From JAYFQF01 sp034927285 (GTDB lineage Bacteria; Bacillota; Peptococcia; DRI-13; UBA5745): 53,845 nt of DNA. This document shows positions 33,053 through 41,832 of this stretch, piece after piece. The position numbers were made by a program, and so were the translations under genes. The stretch spans positions 1-53,845 of the forward strand of contig JAYFQF010000017.1 of NCBI GenBank assembly GCA_034927285.1, given 5' to 3'. Positions within the stretch are counted from its first letter, which is position 1, and each line of letters begins with the position of its first letter. The notes beneath the pieces were generated by a model, which saw nothing but the letters and a program-made list of their open reading frames with translations, did no database searches and had not been told where the DNA came from.

Positions 33053-34801
33053 ATGAAACGAAGGGTAAACAGATTAAAAGGGATTTTTGCTTTGCTGGTC
33101 ATGCTGCTGACGCTGACCGGCGCCATGCCGGCCTTGGCCGTAATTGTCGATGTACAGGATTCGATCATACCGATTCTTTCTGTAGACATCCAGCGTCAGG
33201 AGCAGGCGGTGATCGGCCAGGAGTTCACCATCGTTTACAATATTAAGAATATCAGTAATAAACCGGCATTTAACCTGGTCTTTGGCTTTACTGTGGAGGG
33301 AGACTATAATCCCTTTACCGCCACGGCGCCCGAGGCCATCAAGCAGCTGGATTCCGGCGCTTCCGCCACCATGACGGTAAAATACAAGGTGGCCGCCGAC
33401 GCCCGGGAAAAGACCTTCCGCATGACCAGCACCGTCTCCTGCCAGGACGCCCTGATGGGTCAGGGCGCCAATCCCAGCTACAGCACCATCACCGATGTTA
33501 AAGTCACCTTTGATCCGGTGATCCCGGACCTTCTGATCACGGATATTAAGGTCCTGGAGCAAAAGCCGGATATTGACAATGGCTTTACCGCCCGGATTTT
33601 CCTGAAAAACAACAGCCTGATCTACGATCTTCGTTCGGTAAATCTGCAGCTGGACGGCGGGGATAACTTCGAGGTGCTGAATGTCAGCAATAAGACGGAA
33701 CTGAAAGTGATTTCCGCCAATCAAAGCGCCTATGTGGATTACAAGCTGCGGGCCAAGGACACCCGCAAGGGAAATATCGTCAAGCTGACCAGCTATTTCA
33801 ATTATGATAACGGCTCCACCAAGGAAAAGCCTGCGGAAGAAACCCTGAACCTGCCTTTATCCACCAACGTTGCGGGGAATAACGGCAAGATCCCCCGGGT
33901 CATCATCAAAAAGTATACTCTGTCCGCCGACAAGGTGCTGGCCGGGGATAAAATAGACCTGACGGTCTCCATTGAAAATACCAATACGCGGCCGGTAAAG
34001 AACGTTCTGGTTAACTTTGGCGTCCAGAGCATCACCTCTTCAAGCGGCGGCGGCACCACCACCAGCACAGTTTTTTCACCGGTGAACTCCAGTAACACTT
34101 TCCACATGGATAAGATCGAGGGACAGACCATGGTAAACCGGACCATCACCTTCAATGTGGACTCCGGCGCCACGGCCATGACCTATGTGGTGCCCGTGAC
34201 CATCACCTATGAGGATGAAAACGGCACCGCCGTCACCCCGGTGGAGGATACCGTAAATATCCCGGTTACCCAGGAATCGAAATTAACGGTGATTTCCACT
34301 ACCTTCCCCAATACGGCCAATGTCGGTATGCCCACGCCGGTGCAGGCGGAGTTTGTAAACTCCGGCAAGGTGGATATCGCCGATTTCACCGTTAATCTGG
34401 AAGGCGATTTCGAAACTATGGACGCCAGCTCCTATCAGGCGAAGCTGACGATCGGCACCACCAATTCCTATGCCGGCATGATCGTGCCCTCGGAGGAAGG
34501 AACCAAGGAAGGAAAGCTGGTGGTCAGCTATACGGATAATAATAATGAAACTGTTACTCAGGAGTTTCCTTTCACGGTGGAGGTCACCCAGATGGAGGAA
34601 GTGGACCCCGGCATAATCGACGGGAATGACCCCAACGGCATGGACCCCGGCATGGCTGACGGCCAGGGCAGCGGCGCCGGCGCTTTTCTGAAAGCCCATT
34701 GGCTGACCATCGGGCTGGTACTTGTGGTGGCGGGGATGTTCATCTATATCGTACGCCTGAAAAAGAAATCGAAAGAGGAGTTCTTCGATGAAGACCGTTG
34801 A
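33053..34801 (+). CDS. Exported multi-domain beta-sandwich (CARDB/COG1361-like) protein
   Basis: A 582-residue protein with signal peptide (MKRRVNRLKGIFALLVMLLTLTGAMPALA), at least four Ig/CARDB-like repeats and a C-terminal membrane anchor. Repeat cues are IVYNIKNISNKPAFNLVFGF, ARIFLKNNSLIYDLRSVNLQ, LTVSIENTNTRPVKNVLVNF and VQAEFVNSGKVDIADFTVNL, each a strand-rich 'N-x-G-x-x-x-A/V-x-N-V' pattern. An Asp/Gly/Met linker (~540-560) leads to the helix LTIGLVLVVAGMFIYIVRLKKK. It lies between the ATPase and permease genes and overlaps the permease by 14 nt, so it likely works as their extracellular partner in place of the membrane-fusion protein of Gram-negative MacAB systems. Ligand unknown. Confidence 0.82.
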   Translation: MKRRVNRLKGIFALLVMLLTLTGAMPALAVIVDVQDSIIPILSVDIQRQEQAVIGQEFTIVYNIKNISNKPAFNLVFGFTVEGDYNPFTATAPEAIKQLDSGASATMTVKYKVAADAREKTFRMTSTVSCQDALMGQGANPSYSTITDVKVTFDPVIPDLLITDIKVLEQKPDIDNGFTARIFLKNNSLIYDLRSVNLQLDGGDNFEVLNVSNKTELKVISANQSAYVDYKLRAKDTRKGNIVKLTSYFNYDNGSTKEKPAEETLNLPLSTNVAGNNGKIPRVIIKKYTLSADKVLAGDKIDLTVSIENTNTRPVKNVLVNFGVQSITSSSGGGTTTSTVFSPVNSSNTFHMDKIEGQTMVNRTITFNVDSGATAMTYVVPVTITYEDENGTAVTPVEDTVNIPVTQESKLTVISTTFPNTANVGMPTPVQAEFVNSGKVDIADFTVNLEGDFETMDASSYQAKLTIGTTNSYAGMIVPSEEGTKEGKLVVSYTDNNNETVTQEFPFTVEVTQMEEVDPGIIDGNDPNGMDPGMADGQGSGAGAFLKAHWLTIGLVLVVAGMFIYIVRLKKKSKEEFFDEDR

Positions 34802-36173
34802 CATCGTAAGGATGGCCTACGGTAACCTTTTTCGCAGGAAGGTCCGGGCTTTCCTTACCATCATAGGCGTGTTCATCGGCACCATGGCCATTGTGGTCAT
34901 GATGTCCCTGGGCATCGGCCTGCAGGAAGCGACAACCAAACAGATGGAATCCTGGGGCGACCTGAATATGATCACGGTAAATCAAGGCCGCAGTTATGAC
35001 TCTGAAACCGGTGAGATGCGGGAGGATGAACAGCATCTGAACGACGACGCCGTGGCTTTGATGCAGGGTCAGCCGGGGGTGGTCTCCGTCATGCCCATGT
35101 ATAATATCAGCGGTTCCGCCAAGTATGGCAAAAAAGAAGGCTACCTGAACCTTTACGGCGTGGATCCCGAGACCTTCTCTTCCATGAGCTATACGATTGC
35201 CGAAGGGCGGATGATCGACAACAGGTATTCCACTTCCATTATCGTAGGCTGGCAGGTGGTAAATCAGTTCTGGGATCCTGACGACCGGGGCGGCGGGATG
35301 TATTATTATGGCCCGGGCGGCAGCGATACGGAGCAGCCCGACTCCCGGGAAATGCTAAACAGCGTGGTCTACATCCAGCTGCAGAACCAGTATAATTACG
35401 AAATCAGTCCCCGGAAGCAGCCTCTTACCGTCATCGGCGTCCTGGAGGGCGAATATAAAGATCACGCTTACAACGCCTATGTGCCTATCGAGTCCATGAG
35501 AAAATGGCGGGAGTTCATTAACGATCAAAGCTATATGACTGCCGAGCAGAAGGCGGACTATGAGCGGCAGCAAAAAGAAATGGAGGAAAACGGCTGGGGC
35601 AGCAGCCGGAATCCTGAGGATTATGATCAGATCATCATCAACTGCAAGGATGTGAAGGCCGCCCGGGAGGTAGCCGCCACCCTGCGGGAGACCGGCTATA
35701 ATCTCTGGACCATCGCCGATTCCATGGAGGGCGTGGAGCAGCAGGCTCTGATCATCCAGGCCGTCCTGGGCGGCATCGGCGCCATCACCCTTTTGGTGGC
35801 CACCATCGGTATCGCCAATACCATGATCATGTCCATCTATGAACGGACCAGGGAGATCGGCGTCATGAAGGTCATCGGCGCCGGCGTCGGAGACATCCGC
35901 AAAATGTTCTTGATGGAGGCCGGGCTGATCGGCGTCTGCGGCGGCGTTCTGGGACTGATCTTAAGCTACGGGGCGTCCCATTTGATTAATAATCTGGCCG
36001 GCGATTACATGGGGACCCTGCCGGACGGCACGCCTTTGGGGATTTCTTCGATTCCGCCCTGGCTGGCCATGTTTGCACTGGCTTTTGCTTTTTTTATCGG
36101 CATTCTGGCCGGCTGGTACCCCGCCAGACGGGCCTCGAAGCTGAGCCCCATCCTGGCCATCCGCAACGAGTAG
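34788..36173 (+). CDS. MacB-like ABC transporter permease (FtsX family)
   Basis: A 461-residue permease with the four-helix MacB/FtsX topology: one N-terminal helix (VRAFLTIIGVFIGTMAIVVMMSLGIGLQEATTK), a ~270-residue extracellular domain, and three C-terminal helices (AITLLVATIGIANTMIMSIY, LMEAGLIGVCGGVLGLILSY, LAMFALAFAFFIGILAGWYP). YERTREIGVMKVIGA and the closing PARRASKLSPILAIRNE are diagnostic family motifs. The periplasmic-type domain contains Gly/Tyr-rich and Asp-rich stretches. Its start overlaps the CARDB-like gene by 14 nt. A terminator closes the operon. Confidence 0.93.
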   Translation: MKTVDIVRMAYGNLFRRKVRAFLTIIGVFIGTMAIVVMMSLGIGLQEATTKQMESWGDLNMITVNQGRSYDSETGEMREDEQHLNDDAVALMQGQPGVVSVMPMYNISGSAKYGKKEGYLNLYGVDPETFSSMSYTIAEGRMIDNRYSTSIIVGWQVVNQFWDPDDRGGGMYYYGPGGSDTEQPDSREMLNSVVYIQLQNQYNYEISPRKQPLTVIGVLEGEYKDHAYNAYVPIESMRKWREFINDQSYMTAEQKADYERQQKEMEENGWGSSRNPEDYDQIIINCKDVKAAREVAATLRETGYNLWTIADSMEGVEQQALIIQAVLGGIGAITLLVATIGIANTMIMSIYERTREIGVMKVIGAGVGDIRKMFLMEAGLIGVCGGVLGLILSYGASHLINNLAGDYMGTLPDGTPLGISSIPPWLAMFALAFAFFIGILAGWYPARRASKLSPILAIRNE

Positions 36174-36213
36174 CCGGGAGCCTTCCTGAAGTAAAGGATT
36201 ATCGGATTTTAAA

Positions 36214-36250
36214 ACGCGGCCTGTCCCTTAAAAAGACGGGCCGCGTCTTT
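36214..36250 (+). terminator. Terminator of the ABC transporter operon
   Basis: ACGCGGCCTGTC (36214-36225) pairs with GACGGGCCGCGT (36235-36246) with one G-U pair, followed by CTTTT. Confidence 0.85.
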
Positions 36251-36352
36251 TATGGGCACCTTTATCATAAAGGCTGAAGCCGGTTTTTCACTGAAGGACC
36301 TGAGGCTGAGGTTCCCGCCCCGGGACAAAAACCGTAAGCGGCCAGATTTCGC

Positions 36353-36381
36353 TTGATATTATGGTCAAAATCTATTAAAAT
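36353..36381 (+). promoter_or_regulatory. Promoter of the TRAP-TAXI operon
   Basis: TTGATA (36353-36358), a 17-bp spacer and TAAAAT (36376-36381), predicting a start near 36388. Confidence 0.6.
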
Positions 36382-36408
36382 ATTAAATATAAATGCTCGT
36401 CTGTATTC

Positions 36409-36418
36409 TTGTATACAA
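36409..36418. promoter_or_regulatory. GntR-type palindrome downstream of the TAXI promoter
   Basis: TTGTATACAA is a perfect palindrome sharing its core TGTATACA with the site at the GntR gene (27570-27577). It would lie about 20 nt into the transcript, where a bound repressor blocks elongation. Regulation by that protein is inferred. Confidence 0.5.
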
Positions 36419-36458
36419 AAATCGAAAAAAAGGGATTGCAGTATTTGAGGGAGGGTTT

Positions 36459-37409
36459 ATGTTGAAAAAGAAGATTTTATCTGTTGTTGCGCTGATGCTT
36501 TTGATGACCATGATTTTGGGAGCCTGCGGCAGCGAAGCCGCCGATCTGAAGATGGCCACGGGTGGCACCACCGGCACTTACTACGCCTTCGGGGGCCTGG
36601 CGGCGCAGATGTTCACCGAAAAAGTAGAAAATGTAAATGTAACGATCCACAGCTCCGGCGCATCCAAAACCAACATCTTTGAAATTGCCGACGGCGACGC
36701 AGATATCGCCTTGGTCCAAAACGACGTTGCTTATTACGCTTATAACGGCACCGACCTCTTTGCCGAGGACGGCGCGGAAAAGGATTTCTCCGTCATGGCC
36801 GCCGCTTATGCCGAGGTCTGTCAGGTGATAGGTAAGGGCGACATTACCTCCATTGAGGATCTGAAAGGGAAAAAGGTTTCTGTGGGCGACGCCGGTTCCG
36901 GCACCGAATTCAATGCCCGTCAGATTCTGGAGGCTTACGGCATGACCTTCGAAGACATTACTCCTTTTAACCTGAGCTTTGGCGACAGCGCCGAGGCCCT
37001 GAAAGACGCCAAGATCGACGCCTTCTTCTGCGTGGCCGGCGCTCCCACCACCGCCATCGTGGACTTGTGCACCACCCAGGATGTAAACCTGCTGGAAGTG
37101 GACGACGCTCACGCCGCCGCTTTGATGGAGTCTTATCCTTTCTACACCCAATACACCGTTCCCGGCGGTTCTTATATGGGCATTGACAGCGACGTAAAAA
37201 CCGTAGCCGTAAAAGCCACCTTTGTGGTATCCAACAAGGTTTCCGAGGATGTGGTTTACGCCATGACCAAGGCGCTGTTCGAAAACAAGGACAGCATCGT
37301 CCACGATAAGGCCAAGGAACTGGATCCTGCCTACGCGGTAGCCGGCATCAGCGTTCCCTTCCATCCCGGCGCCGAAAAGTACTTTAAGGAAATCGGCGTA
37401 CTCAGCTAA
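36459..37409 (+). CDS. TRAP transporter substrate-binding lipoprotein, TAXI family
   Basis: A 316-residue extracellular binding protein. The lipobox MILGAC places the acylated Cys at residue 23. The mature protein opens LKMATGGTTGTYYAFGG, the classic TAXI start, and contains KGKKVSVGDAGSGTEFNAR and DAKIDAFFCVAGAPT. TAXI proteins capture dicarboxylates, glutamate-like or other small acids and pass them to the permease. ATG 36459 follows GAGGGAGGG; the frame's upstream ATG at 36393 would precede a poor signal peptide and lies next to the predicted promoter. It is the first gene of a three-gene operon. Confidence 0.93.
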   Translation: MLKKKILSVVALMLLMTMILGACGSEAADLKMATGGTTGTYYAFGGLAAQMFTEKVENVNVTIHSSGASKTNIFEIADGDADIALVQNDVAYYAYNGTDLFAEDGAEKDFSVMAAAYAEVCQVIGKGDITSIEDLKGKKVSVGDAGSGTEFNARQILEAYGMTFEDITPFNLSFGDSAEALKDAKIDAFFCVAGAPTTAIVDLCTTQDVNLLEVDDAHAAALMESYPFYTQYTVPGGSYMGIDSDVKTVAVKATFVVSNKVSEDVVYAMTKALFENKDSIVHDKAKELDPAYAVAGISVPFHPGAEKYFKEIGVLS

Positions 37410-37412
37410 GAA

Positions 37413-37895
37413 ATGAAAGGGAAGTCCGTAAAATTTGCGGTTGGGATCGCGGCAGTGCTGGCCATTGCCGCGATCTTGCTTGGCTTTTCCTGGCCCAAAG
37501 AAGAGGGGCTGATTTTGCGAGACCCCCGGACCAGGGAAGTCTATGCCAGCTTTCCGCTGGAGGAAGGCGGCCGTTTTTCCATTACTTTTATTCATTCCGT
37601 AAATAAGACTCCTCTGACGGATGTTTACGAAATACGCGGCGGGGATATTTATGTGGTGGAGACAAAGTACTACAGTTTTGGCGCCGGGGTTCAGACGGAG
37701 CTGGAAGAGGGCCAGTCCCTCAGCTATGCCGAAGACGGGGCGATGATCATTTCCGGCTTTGATAAAAAGATGACGGGAATGGTTTATGTAGTGGGAAAAA
37801 TATCCGACCATGTTTTGAAAATCGGGGAAGCGGATTACAGCTTGACCGAGCTTTGCGGCAAAGGCAGCGCCGTTGAGTTTGTTTATAGGAGGTAA
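37413..37895 (+). CDS. DUF1850 domain protein of the TAXI operon
   Basis: A 160-residue protein with an N-terminal membrane helix (VKFAVGIAAVLAIAAILLGF). The DUF1850 core follows (FSITFIHSVNKTPLTDVYEI, KYYSFGAGVQTELEEGQ). It lies between the binding protein and the permease, the usual location of DUF1850 genes in TRAP-TAXI operons, which suggests an accessory subunit, though its activity is not known to me. It starts 3 nt after the previous stop without an obvious ribosome site, so translation is probably coupled. Confidence 0.85.
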   Translation: MKGKSVKFAVGIAAVLAIAAILLGFSWPKEEGLILRDPRTREVYASFPLEEGGRFSITFIHSVNKTPLTDVYEIRGGDIYVVETKYYSFGAGVQTELEEGQSLSYAEDGAMIISGFDKKMTGMVYVVGKISDHVLKIGEADYSLTELCGKGSAVEFVYRR

Positions 37896-37899
37896 GAAC

Positions 37900-39933
37900 T
37901 TGGCAGAAATAAATAAGATAAACAAAAAGGACGGCACGGTCACTGGGCAGCAAGTTCCGGAGGAGACCTTCTTCGCCGGAAAGACGGAAAATCCGGAAAC
38001 CGAAGTTCCGGAAGAAGCTCTGGTAGGTACTGAAGAAGATGTGCAGGCCATGATGGAAAAGTTTGACCGGGAGTCCAATACCCGGCATTTTGCGGGAATA
38101 CCGCAGAAGATCATCCGGTATTGCCTGGTGGCTTTTTCGCTGTTTTGCATATATATGAATCTGATTGCGGTCTGGGACGAACGGACACGCCGGGCTTCCT
38201 TCGTGGGATTGCTGGTTCTGATGGCCTTTGCCCTTTATCCCGCCAGAAAACAGGACGGCCGGGTAAAAAGGCTGAACCATATTCCCTGGTATGACGGGGT
38301 TTTGGGCATTTTGGGAAGTTCCTGCTTTTTTTACTTTGTTTTCAATGTCGACCGTATCGTAAGGCTGGCCGGACGGATCAGCGACTTCGACGTGTTGGTG
38401 GGAGTCGTGGGTATCCTGATCCTTCTGGAAGCTTGCCGGAGAGTCACCGGGATTCCGATTGTCGTAGTGGCCGGCTGCTTTATGGTTTACTCATTTTTTT
38501 CCGGTATCACCCTGAAAAAAATTATATTTAATTTGTTTTATACCACGGAGGGAGTTATCGGCACACCGATTTCCGTATGCTCTACCTTCATCGTTTTATT
38601 TATTATTTTCGGAGCGTTTTTGGAGAGGACGGGTATTGCCGACTTCTTCATCCAGACGGCGAACTCCATAGTGGGCGGCGCTTCGGGAGGTCCGGCCAAG
38701 GTGGCGGTAATCGCCAGCGCTTTGGAGGGCATGGTATCCGGCTCATCGGTGGCCAATACGGTAGGCTCCGGCGCGGTGACGATCCCCTTGATGAAGCGTA
38801 CGGGATATAAAGCCGAGTTTGCCGGGGCGGTGGAAGCCGCAGCCTCCACCGGCGGCCAGATCATGCCGCCCATCATGGGAGCGGCCGCTTTCCTGATGGC
38901 GGAAATGGTGGGCGTTCCCTACAGTACCGTTGCGGTTAAGGCAATTCTTCCCGCTCTGTTGTATTTTACCGGCATTTTTGTTATGGTTCACCTGGAAGCG
39001 AAGAAGGAAGGGCTCCGGGGCCTGTCCAAGGAAGAACTGCCGAATTTCTGGAAGCTTTGCGGCAAAAGCGGTTATCTGCTGCTGCCTCTGGTCCTTTTGA
39101 TCACCTTGCTGGCCATGGGCTGGCGTACCATGGCGACCTGTGCCATGGTGGCTACGGCGGCCGCTATTTTAGTCAGTATGCTGCGCCAGGATACCAGGCT
39201 GAATTTCAGCCGCTTCTGCGACGCTTTGGAAAACGCCGCCAGGAGTACCATCGGCGTGGGGGTGGCCTGCGCCACCGCAGGCATTATCGCCGGAGTGGTA
39301 ACCATGACCGGCCTGGGTCAGGTCCTGATCACCGCCATTGTAAAGCTGGCCGGCGATTATACCATTATCGCTCTTTTCCTGACCATGATAGCCTGCATCA
39401 TCCTGGGCATGGGCGTTCCCACTACGGCTAATTACGTGATTATGGCCACTACCTGCGCGCCTATCCTGATCGCTATGGATATTCCCCCCATGGCGGCTCA
39501 TATGTTTGTTTTCTATTTCGGCATCGTAGCGGACATTACGCCGCCGGTGGCCCTGGCTGCTTACGCCGGCGCGGCCATTGCCAAAGGAAATCCCATGAAG
39601 ACCGGCCTGAACGCCACCCGGCTGGCCATCGCCGCCTTTATTATTCCTTACATCTTTGCCTTAAGCCCGGCTATGCTCTTTATTGATACCACGGTCCTGG
39701 AAGTGATCCAGATCATATTTACTTCCTTCATCGGCATGTTCATGGTAGCCATCGGCCTGGAGGGGTATTTACTGACCCATGTGAAATGGCCCTGGCGGAT
39801 CATTTCCATTTTAGGGGGCCTTTGCCTGATCCACCCCGGCTTGGCTACCGATATTATCGGCATCCTGGTGCTGGTTTCGGTGGTGATGTCCCAGATCGCT
39901 TCTAAACGAAAACACACGGCGAAGATTGCCTGA
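37900..39933 (+). CDS. TRAP transporter permease, fused small and large subunits
   Basis: An approximately 677-residue permease in which the DctQ-like 4-helix and DctM-like 12-helix subunits form one chain, the form usual with TAXI binding proteins. A charged cytoplasmic N-terminus of ~75 residues precedes the first helices. DctM landmarks are GGASGGPAKVAVIASALEGM, GSGAVTIPLMKRTGYKAEFA, STGGQIMPPIMGAAAFLMAE and ADITPPVALAAYAGAAIA. Transport is driven by an ion gradient, not ATP. The start is TTG 37900, 7 nt after AGGAGG (37887-37892); it overlaps nothing. A strong terminator follows ~85 nt after the stop. Confidence 0.93.
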   Translation: MAEINKINKKDGTVTGQQVPEETFFAGKTENPETEVPEEALVGTEEDVQAMMEKFDRESNTRHFAGIPQKIIRYCLVAFSLFCIYMNLIAVWDERTRRASFVGLLVLMAFALYPARKQDGRVKRLNHIPWYDGVLGILGSSCFFYFVFNVDRIVRLAGRISDFDVLVGVVGILILLEACRRVTGIPIVVVAGCFMVYSFFSGITLKKIIFNLFYTTEGVIGTPISVCSTFIVLFIIFGAFLERTGIADFFIQTANSIVGGASGGPAKVAVIASALEGMVSGSSVANTVGSGAVTIPLMKRTGYKAEFAGAVEAAASTGGQIMPPIMGAAAFLMAEMVGVPYSTVAVKAILPALLYFTGIFVMVHLEAKKEGLRGLSKEELPNFWKLCGKSGYLLLPLVLLITLLAMGWRTMATCAMVATAAAILVSMLRQDTRLNFSRFCDALENAARSTIGVGVACATAGIIAGVVTMTGLGQVLITAIVKLAGDYTIIALFLTMIACIILGMGVPTTANYVIMATTCAPILIAMDIPPMAAHMFVFYFGIVADITPPVALAAYAGAAIAKGNPMKTGLNATRLAIAAFIIPYIFALSPAMLFIDTTVLEVIQIIFTSFIGMFMVAIGLEGYLLTHVKWPWRIISILGGLCLIHPGLATDIIGILVLVSVVMSQIASKRKHTAKIA

Positions 39934-40018
39934 AGAGGCTTGGGCCTTTGAGAGCGGAAAAATCCCTCCCGTTGAGAGCCTGTCAGATACCGTTATCGTC
40001 AGTCCGGAGGATGGAAAG

Positions 40019-40059
40019 AAAGACAGCTTCAGGAGAGCTATTCCTGAAGCTGTCTTTTT
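40019..40059 (+). terminator. Strong terminator of the TRAP-TAXI operon
   Basis: AAAGACAGCTTCAGGA (40019-40034) and TCCTGAAGCTGTCTTT (40042-40057) form a 16-bp perfect stem with a T run. It may also stop the opposing tautomerase transcript. Confidence 0.92.
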
Positions 40060-40190
40060 CGGCTTTTTTAGTTCCGATTTTCGGTTTCTGCCGCAGTCCT
40101 TGTAAACGTCCTTATATCAGGCGGCATAGGCCAGGCGGCCGTACAAATAATTTTATTTCGGCAGAGCATGTGGTATACTAAACCATAGAC

Positions 40191-40376
40191 TTACTTATCA
40201 ATATTCAGCACGCCGCCGTTGGCGATATTCTCCCGTTTTGTGTCCTCGATACTGATGGTGACCGCCTCGGCTCTGGCGCCGATGGTTTCCACCAAAGCTT
40301 CGGTAACCTTTTTGGCCAGCGCCCGTTTCTGTTCAACAGTGCGGCCTTCCACGATTTTGATGTTAACGATGGGCAT
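40191..40376 (-). CDS. 4-oxalocrotonate tautomerase family protein
   Basis: A 61-residue tautomerase of the 4-OT/DmpI group. After Met removal the catalytic Pro-1 is exposed (PIVNIKIVEGRTVEQKRALA), and the basic Arg in VEGRTVEQKR sits at the conserved position. The chain length is normal for subunits of the hexamer. The start follows AAGGAGG. It is divergent from the CCA-adding enzyme and has no pathway partners here, so the physiological substrate is unknown; many chromosomal 4-OT paralogues have no known substrate. Confidence 0.93.
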   Translation of the reverse strand: MPIVNIKIVEGRTVEQKRALAKKVTEALVETIGARAEAVTISIEDTKRENIANGGVLNIDK

Positions 40377-40470
40377 GAAAAATCCTCCTTACGTTTATCA
40401 TAGTTCCTTTAATTATTATATTGTCAGGAGATAATGCAGTCAAATAAAACTTTACTGATGGTGAGGGCCG

Positions 40471-41814
40471 ATGCTGAACTTGCCGGAAAAGATCAACCGA
40501 ATATTTACCATGACGGAAGAAAAAGGCCTGCCGGTCTGGTTGGTGGGGGGGTGCTTGCGGGACCTGCTGCTGGGACTTGCACCGAAAGACTGGGATTTCG
40601 CCGTTGCCCTGCCTCCCCAGGAGGCGGAGGAGAGGCTGAAAGGCGCAGGATTGAAGGTCTATGAGACAGGATTAAAACATGGCACATTGACCTTCCGCTT
40701 TGAAAAAGAAAATTTTGAGTTGACTTCCTTAAGGCTGGATGGCCCTTATCCCGATCACCGCCGGCCGGAATGGGTTAAATTTACCCAGGATATCCGCCAG
40801 GATCTCAGCCGGCGGGATTTCACCATAAACGCCATGGCTTACCGGCCTGGGGACGGCCTTACGGATCCTTACGGCGGAAGAGAAGATTTAGCCGGCGGGA
40901 TTTTGCGGGCTGTGGGGGAAGCGGAGAAAAGGCTTGAGGAAGATGCCCTGCGTGTCCTGCGGGCGGTGCGTTTTGCCGGCCGCTTCGGCTTGAGGATCGA
41001 GCCGTCCCTGGCAAGCGCCATGAGGGGGCAGGCCGGGCTGTTGAGCGCCATCAGCCGGGAAAGAATCGCGGCTGAGTTAAACGCCATGCTGTTGGAGAAA
41101 AACCCTGTTCCGGCCCTGGAACTCCTGGCGGATTTTGGCCTCTGGCCTTATATCATCCCGGAAATGGCGGCCTGCGTCGGCTTTCAGCAGCATTCGGTAT
41201 ATCATCATCTGGATGTGTACGGCCACACCCTTTTGGCTGTGGCCAATACGCCGCCTCAGCTGGAGTTGCGTCTGGCAGCTTTGCTTCACGACATGGCCAA
41301 ACCGGCGGTGTTTACTCTGGACGCCAAAGGGAAGGGCCATTTCTACGACCATGAGCTGGCAGGCGCCAAAATGGCCCGGAAGGCTCTGCAGGGGCTGCGT
41401 TACAGTCGGGCCGTCCAGGATAAGGTAGAGCTTTTGGTGCGCTTTCATATGTTGCATCTGAAGACGCTGAAGTCCGTGACCTTGAAGCGCTTTCTGCGGG
41501 CTCTGCCCAAGCCCAGGCAAGAGAGCCTGGAGGAGGTGTTGGTACTGCAGAAGGCCGACCTTTTGGCCTCCCGCTACACGAAAGAATCCGTGGCCGAATA
41601 TGAGGCCTTTGCTCAGCGCAGCCGGACGGTCCTGGAAAGCGGCTGCCCGCTGGATATCGCCGATCTGGCCATTGACGGCAGGGATCTGGTGGAGGTGGGG
41701 ATCCCCGAAAATAAACGCAGTTCCTTCCTGGAGGAAATGTTGGAGTTGGTCATGGCCTATCCGGCCATGAATAACCGGCAGCAGCTTATGGCTATCGCCG
41801 AACGGCGGGGCTAG
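40471..41814 (+). CDS. cca: CCA tRNA nucleotidyltransferase with HD domain
   Basis: A 447-residue class II polymerase that builds or repairs the 3' CCA end of tRNAs. The head has VGGCLRDLLLG (GG at 26-27) and the metal-binding D40-x-D42 in KDWDFAV. Then come RRDFTINAMAYRPGDGLTDPYGG and RILRAVRFAGRFGLRIE-type neck blocks (LRVLRAVRFAGRFGLRIE). An HD-type phosphohydrolase motif (H273-D274 in LLHDMAKP) lies in the C-terminal half. The start ATG follows GGTGAGGG. The TPR gene on the other strand converges on it, leaving only 18 nt between the stops. Confidence 0.95.
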   Translation: MLNLPEKINRIFTMTEEKGLPVWLVGGCLRDLLLGLAPKDWDFAVALPPQEAEERLKGAGLKVYETGLKHGTLTFRFEKENFELTSLRLDGPYPDHRRPEWVKFTQDIRQDLSRRDFTINAMAYRPGDGLTDPYGGREDLAGGILRAVGEAEKRLEEDALRVLRAVRFAGRFGLRIEPSLASAMRGQAGLLSAISRERIAAELNAMLLEKNPVPALELLADFGLWPYIIPEMAACVGFQQHSVYHHLDVYGHTLLAVANTPPQLELRLAALLHDMAKPAVFTLDAKGKGHFYDHELAGAKMARKALQGLRYSRAVQDKVELLVRFHMLHLKTLKSVTLKRFLRALPKPRQESLEEVLVLQKADLLASRYTKESVAEYEAFAQRSRTVLESGCPLDIADLAIDGRDLVEVGIPENKRSSFLEEMLELVMAYPAMNNRQQLMAIAERRG

Positions 41815-41832
41815 GACAGGGAAACGGCAAGG

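Noticed and set aside
36477..38150. 557-codon minus-strand ORF opposite the TAXI binding protein
   Set aside because: Covers three well-supported + strand genes and has no recognisable domains.
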